Shown here: positions 4,518 to 5,332 of the stretch, piece after piece
How the letters are laid out: each line of letters opens with the position of its first letter
Numbering within the stretch: the stretch's first letter is position 1
From: Defluviitaleaceae bacterium
GTDB taxonomy: Bacteria; Bacillota; Clostridia; Lachnospirales; WRAX01
Reading direction: 5' to 3'
Assembly: GCA_009781815.1 (NCBI GenBank)
Contig: WQVB01000093.1
Coordinates: 1 to 5,332, forward strand
Length of the DNA stretch: 5,332 bases
Notes under the pieces: model-generated
The model's database searches: none
The model's input: the letters and a program-made list of their open reading frames with translations, nothing else
What the model was told of the DNA's origin: nothing
Made by a program: the position numbers and the translations under genes

Positions 4518-5332
4518 ATGATTAAGATAGGTATCAATGGTTTTGGGCGTATTGGACGCCTTGTTTTTAGAGCAGCAGTTGAGCGTAACGACGTAGAGGT
4601 TGTGGCCATTAACGACCCCTTTATGGATTTAGACTATATGGCATATATGCTAAAATATGACACGGTGCATGGTCGCTTTAAAGGTGATGTGGCTGTGGTA
4701 GGCGGCAAGCTGGTTGTAAACGGTAAAGAGATAGCTTTTTTCACCGAAAGAAGCCCGTCAGATATACCTTGGGGCAGTGCCTCTGCCGAGTATATTGTAG
4801 AGTCTACTGGTGTGTTTACCACCACGGAGGCTGCATCGGCTCACCTTGCAGGCGGTGCTAAAAAAGTTGTTATTTCAGCTCCATCTGCTGATGCCCCTAT
4901 GTTTGTTATGGGGGTTAACCACAGCGACTATGCTGGGCAAGATGTAGTTTCTAACGCATCATGCACCACCAATTGCCTATCCCCTCTTGCTAAGGTTATT
5001 CATGATAGCTATGGCATTGTTGAGGGCTTGATGACCACAGTCCACGCTGCAACGGCTACACAAAAAACGGTAGACTCCCCCTCCGCCAAAGACTGGCGTG
5101 GAGGCAGGGCTGCTTTTGCTAATATCATCCCATCATCTACAGGGGCGGCTAAGGCTGTTGGGCAGGTTATCCCAAGCCTTAACGGCAAGCTCACGGGCAT
5201 GTCTTTTAGAGTGCCTACAACAAACGTGTCTGTGGTAGATTTAACGGTAAAGCTTGCAAAGCCCACCACTTATGATGATATCAAGGCAACAATCAAAAAG
5301 GCGGCAGAGGGCGAGCTTAAAGGCATTTTAGC
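4518..5332 (+). CDS. gap: Glyceraldehyde-3-phosphate dehydrogenase, type I (3' end outside window)
   Basis: GAPDH oxidises glyceraldehyde 3-phosphate to 1,3-bisphosphoglycerate with NAD in glycolysis. The ATG follows GGAGGG (4505-4510) by seven bases. The frame stays open to the window end, giving 271 residues of an expected 330-340. The NAD fold has GFGRIG (8-13) and D33, which favours NAD over NADP; ESTGVF is at 95-100. The catalytic motif SCTTNC has C149, and VHA has H176, both at the canonical numbers. The S-loop reads TATQKTVDSPSAKDWRGGR (178-196) and keeps P188. The sequence type, with NDPF (32-35), APSADAPMFVMGVN (121-134) and the KDWRGGR S-loop, is that of E. coli GapA and eukaryotic GapC, unlike B. 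subtilis GapA. A single gap gene following rnpB gives no operon information, because downstream DNA is absent. Confidence 0.97.
   Translation, partial: MIKIGINGFGRIGRLVFRAAVERNDVEVVAINDPFMDLDYMAYMLKYDTVHGRFKGDVAVVGGKLVVNGKEIAFFTERSPSDIPWGSASAEYIVESTGVFTTTEAASAHLAGGAKKVVISAPSADAPMFVMGVNHSDYAGQDVVSNASCTTNCLSPLAKVIHDSYGIVEGLMTTVHAATATQKTVDSPSAKDWRGGRAAFANIIPSSTGAAKAVGQVIPSLNGKLTGMSFRVPTTNVSVVDLTVKLAKPTTYDDIKATIKKAAEGELKGIL

Overview
The window looks like a chromosomal stretch from a low-to-moderate GC Firmicute, probably Clostridia-like. Three things point there: the rsgA-rpe gene order known from Firmicutes, strong AGGAGG-type ribosome binding sites, and an RNase P RNA with an A-type layout (Bacillales carry type B). 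This placement is inference; no taxonomic marker in the window settles it. All genes found are on the + strand and encode housekeeping functions.

Layout. Positions 1-332 hold the C-terminal end of the ribosome-assembly GTPase RsgA. A 155-bp palindromic element fills the gap before rpe (551-1213, ribulose-phosphate 3-epimerase). The rpe terminator abuts a 53-codon membrane-protein ORF (1253-1414). A 13-bp tandem duplication and a near-consensus sigma-A-type promoter lead into a cold-shock protein gene (1546-1746), which ends about 140 nt downstream at a clear intrinsic terminator. A 162-bp, TA-ended, MITE-like hairpin element (1954-2115) then sits directly against the ribosome binding site of purK (2133-3344). 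purE (3298-3828) overlaps purK by 47 nt. After purE comes rnpB (about 3985-4346), bracketed by two palindromic repeat pairs (3840-3936 and 4382-4475). The window closes inside gap (4518 to the end), a type I GAPDH.

How they work together. PurK and PurE catalyse consecutive steps of purine synthesis (AIR to N5-CAIR to CAIR) and are evidently co-translated. Rpe serves the pentose phosphate pathway and GAPDH serves glycolysis. RsgA, the cold-shock protein and RNase P RNA belong to ribosome maturation, RNA chaperoning and tRNA processing. I see no defence, phage or secondary-metabolite system.

The most unusual part is the non-coding DNA. Four of the gaps between genes each carry a palindromic element. 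Two of them, around rnpB, share one architecture with completely different but compensating stem sequences. Other points worth a look are a GAPDH of the GapC/eukaryote-like sequence type, an RNase P RNA that seems to lack the L15 GGU motif, and a small membrane ORF whose ribosome binding site lies inside a terminator stem.
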